A stretch of 6,297 nucleotides of DNA from assembly GCA_021805485.1 (NCBI GenBank), contig JAJZFF010000003.1, positions 1 to 6,297 on the forward strand. Reading direction: 5' to 3'. This stretch comes from Pseudomonadota bacterium (GTDB lineage: Bacteria > Pseudomonadota > Alphaproteobacteria > Acetobacterales > Acetobacteraceae). This document shows positions 5,858 through 6,297 of this stretch, one piece after another. A program made the position numbers and the translations under genes. Under the pieces are notes generated by a model. It did no database searches and had not been told where the DNA came from. It saw nothing but the letters and a program-made list of their open reading frames with translations. Numbering within the stretch: the stretch's first letter is position 1; every line of letters starts with the position of its first letter.

Positions 5858-6280
5858 ATGGCGGAATTGGTGAAGCTCGGCCACAGTTTCGAGACCGATC
5901 ACGTTTTTCATGAAAGTGCGTCCCGGGCTTTTGCCCTGCTGGTGGGCGACACCAACCCGATGCATCACGACGAGGCGAAGGCGAAAGCCTCGCGCTATGG
6001 CGGGCTGATCGTCAGCGGCACCGAGACCACGGCGCGGATGATGGGCCTCACCGCCGCGCATTTCGCCCGTCTCGGTCCGACCGTCGGCATGGAGTTCAGC
6101 TTCCGCTTCCGCCGCGCGGTGCCGATGGGCGCGCACGCCCGCATCCGCTGGGAGGTCACCGAGCTGGACTACAAGCCCGGCCTCGGCACCATCGCCATCT
6201 GCGCCGGCACCCTCACCCTGCTCGAATCGGGCGAGGTCGCGGTCGAGGGCACCAGCAAGGGCGTCCTGCTCGAACGCTGA
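5858..6280 (+). CDS. MaoC/PhaJ-like hot-dog dehydratase, probable (R)-specific enoyl-CoA hydratase
   Basis: A 140-residue single hot-dog-fold protein, the size of stand-alone MaoC/PhaJ proteins (about 135-160). The hydratase-2 motif is intact: V-G-D-T-N-P-M-H (29-36) followed by a conserved small-residue stretch and G-L-I-V-S-G (49-54). Asp31 and His36 correspond in position and number to the catalytic Asp31/His36 of Aeromonas caviae PhaJ. The expected reaction is reversible hydration of trans-2-enoyl-CoA to (R)-3-hydroxyacyl-CoA, which can feed polyhydroxyalkanoate or fatty-acid pathways; the true acyl substrate cannot be read from sequence. No signal peptide is present, so it is cytoplasmic. 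The ATG is set by AGGAAGG at 5844-5850. It diverges from galU and has no pathway partner in the window; the gene to its right lies outside. It could instead act on another acyl thioester, since MaoC domains are versatile. Confidence 0.9.
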   Translation: MAELVKLGHSFETDHVFHESASRAFALLVGDTNPMHHDEAKAKASRYGGLIVSGTETTARMMGLTAAHFARLGPTVGMEFSFRFRRAVPMGAHARIRWEVTELDYKPGLGTIAICAGTLTLLESGEVAVEGTSKGVLLER

Positions 6281-6297
6281 GCCGCGCTCACCCCGCC

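Noticed and set aside
6278..6290. Short inverted repeat TGAGC-CGC-GCTCA overlapping the hydratase stop codon.
   Set aside because: Only a 5-bp stem, and the window ends before any T-tract could be seen, so a terminator cannot be claimed.
1..6297. A previously undescribed multi-gene system (defence, mobile or secretion cluster).
   Set aside because: All seven genes fit known families, six of them complete, and the mix is housekeeping, cell-envelope and metabolic; no unknown-gene cluster, mobile element, CRISPR-like array or composition break was seen.

Overview
The window is a stretch of ordinary, gene-dense bacterial chromosome with very high G+C (roughly 70% by eye) and GC-rich third codon positions. 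Gene content and protein sequence suggest an alphaproteobacterium, most likely of the acetic-acid-bacteria family (Acetobacteraceae, Acidiphilium-like). The clues are the murJ-trpS pair, the type of CHAP lipoprotein and the AlgC-like phosphohexomutase next to galU. The family assignment is inference; no rRNA or other marker gene is present.

Layout. Positions 1-218 (minus) hold the N-terminal part of a probable DSP/PTP-type phosphatase that runs off the left edge. Diverging from it across only 29 bp is a small CHAP-domain lipoprotein (248-736, plus). Next come the lipid II flippase murJ (792-2324, plus) and tryptophanyl-tRNA synthetase trpS (2368-3369, plus). A strong GC hairpin (3378-3401) separates trpS from a convergent minus-strand pair: galU (4840-5718, transcribed first) and a phosphomannomutase/phosphoglucomutase of the AlgC type (3429-4847), whose start overlaps the galU stop. 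Diverging from galU across a 139-bp intergenic region that contains a 7-bp inverted repeat is a stand-alone MaoC/PhaJ-type hot-dog hydratase (5858-6280, plus), which ends just before the right edge.

How the genes work together. The phosphohexomutase makes glucose-1-phosphate (or mannose-1-phosphate), and GalU turns glucose-1-phosphate into UDP-glucose, so the overlapping pair is a sugar-nucleotide supply unit for surface polysaccharide. MurJ moves the peptidoglycan precursor lipid II across the inner membrane. The CHAP lipoprotein beside it probably cuts peptidoglycan on the periplasmic side, so much of the window concerns the cell envelope. TrpS is a housekeeping translation gene. The MaoC protein is probably an enoyl-CoA hydratase with no visible functional link to its neighbours.

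I saw no mobile element, CRISPR array, tRNA/rRNA gene or toxin-antitoxin pair, and nothing that looks like an undescribed multi-gene system. No gene-free stretch exceeds 300 bases; the longest is 139 bp. The points worth a second look are small and regulatory: possible leaderless starts, the galU TTG start, the shared terminator, a hairpin in the 3' end of the mutase gene, the inverted repeat upstream of the hydratase, and a TAATG-coupled mini-ORF ahead of murJ.
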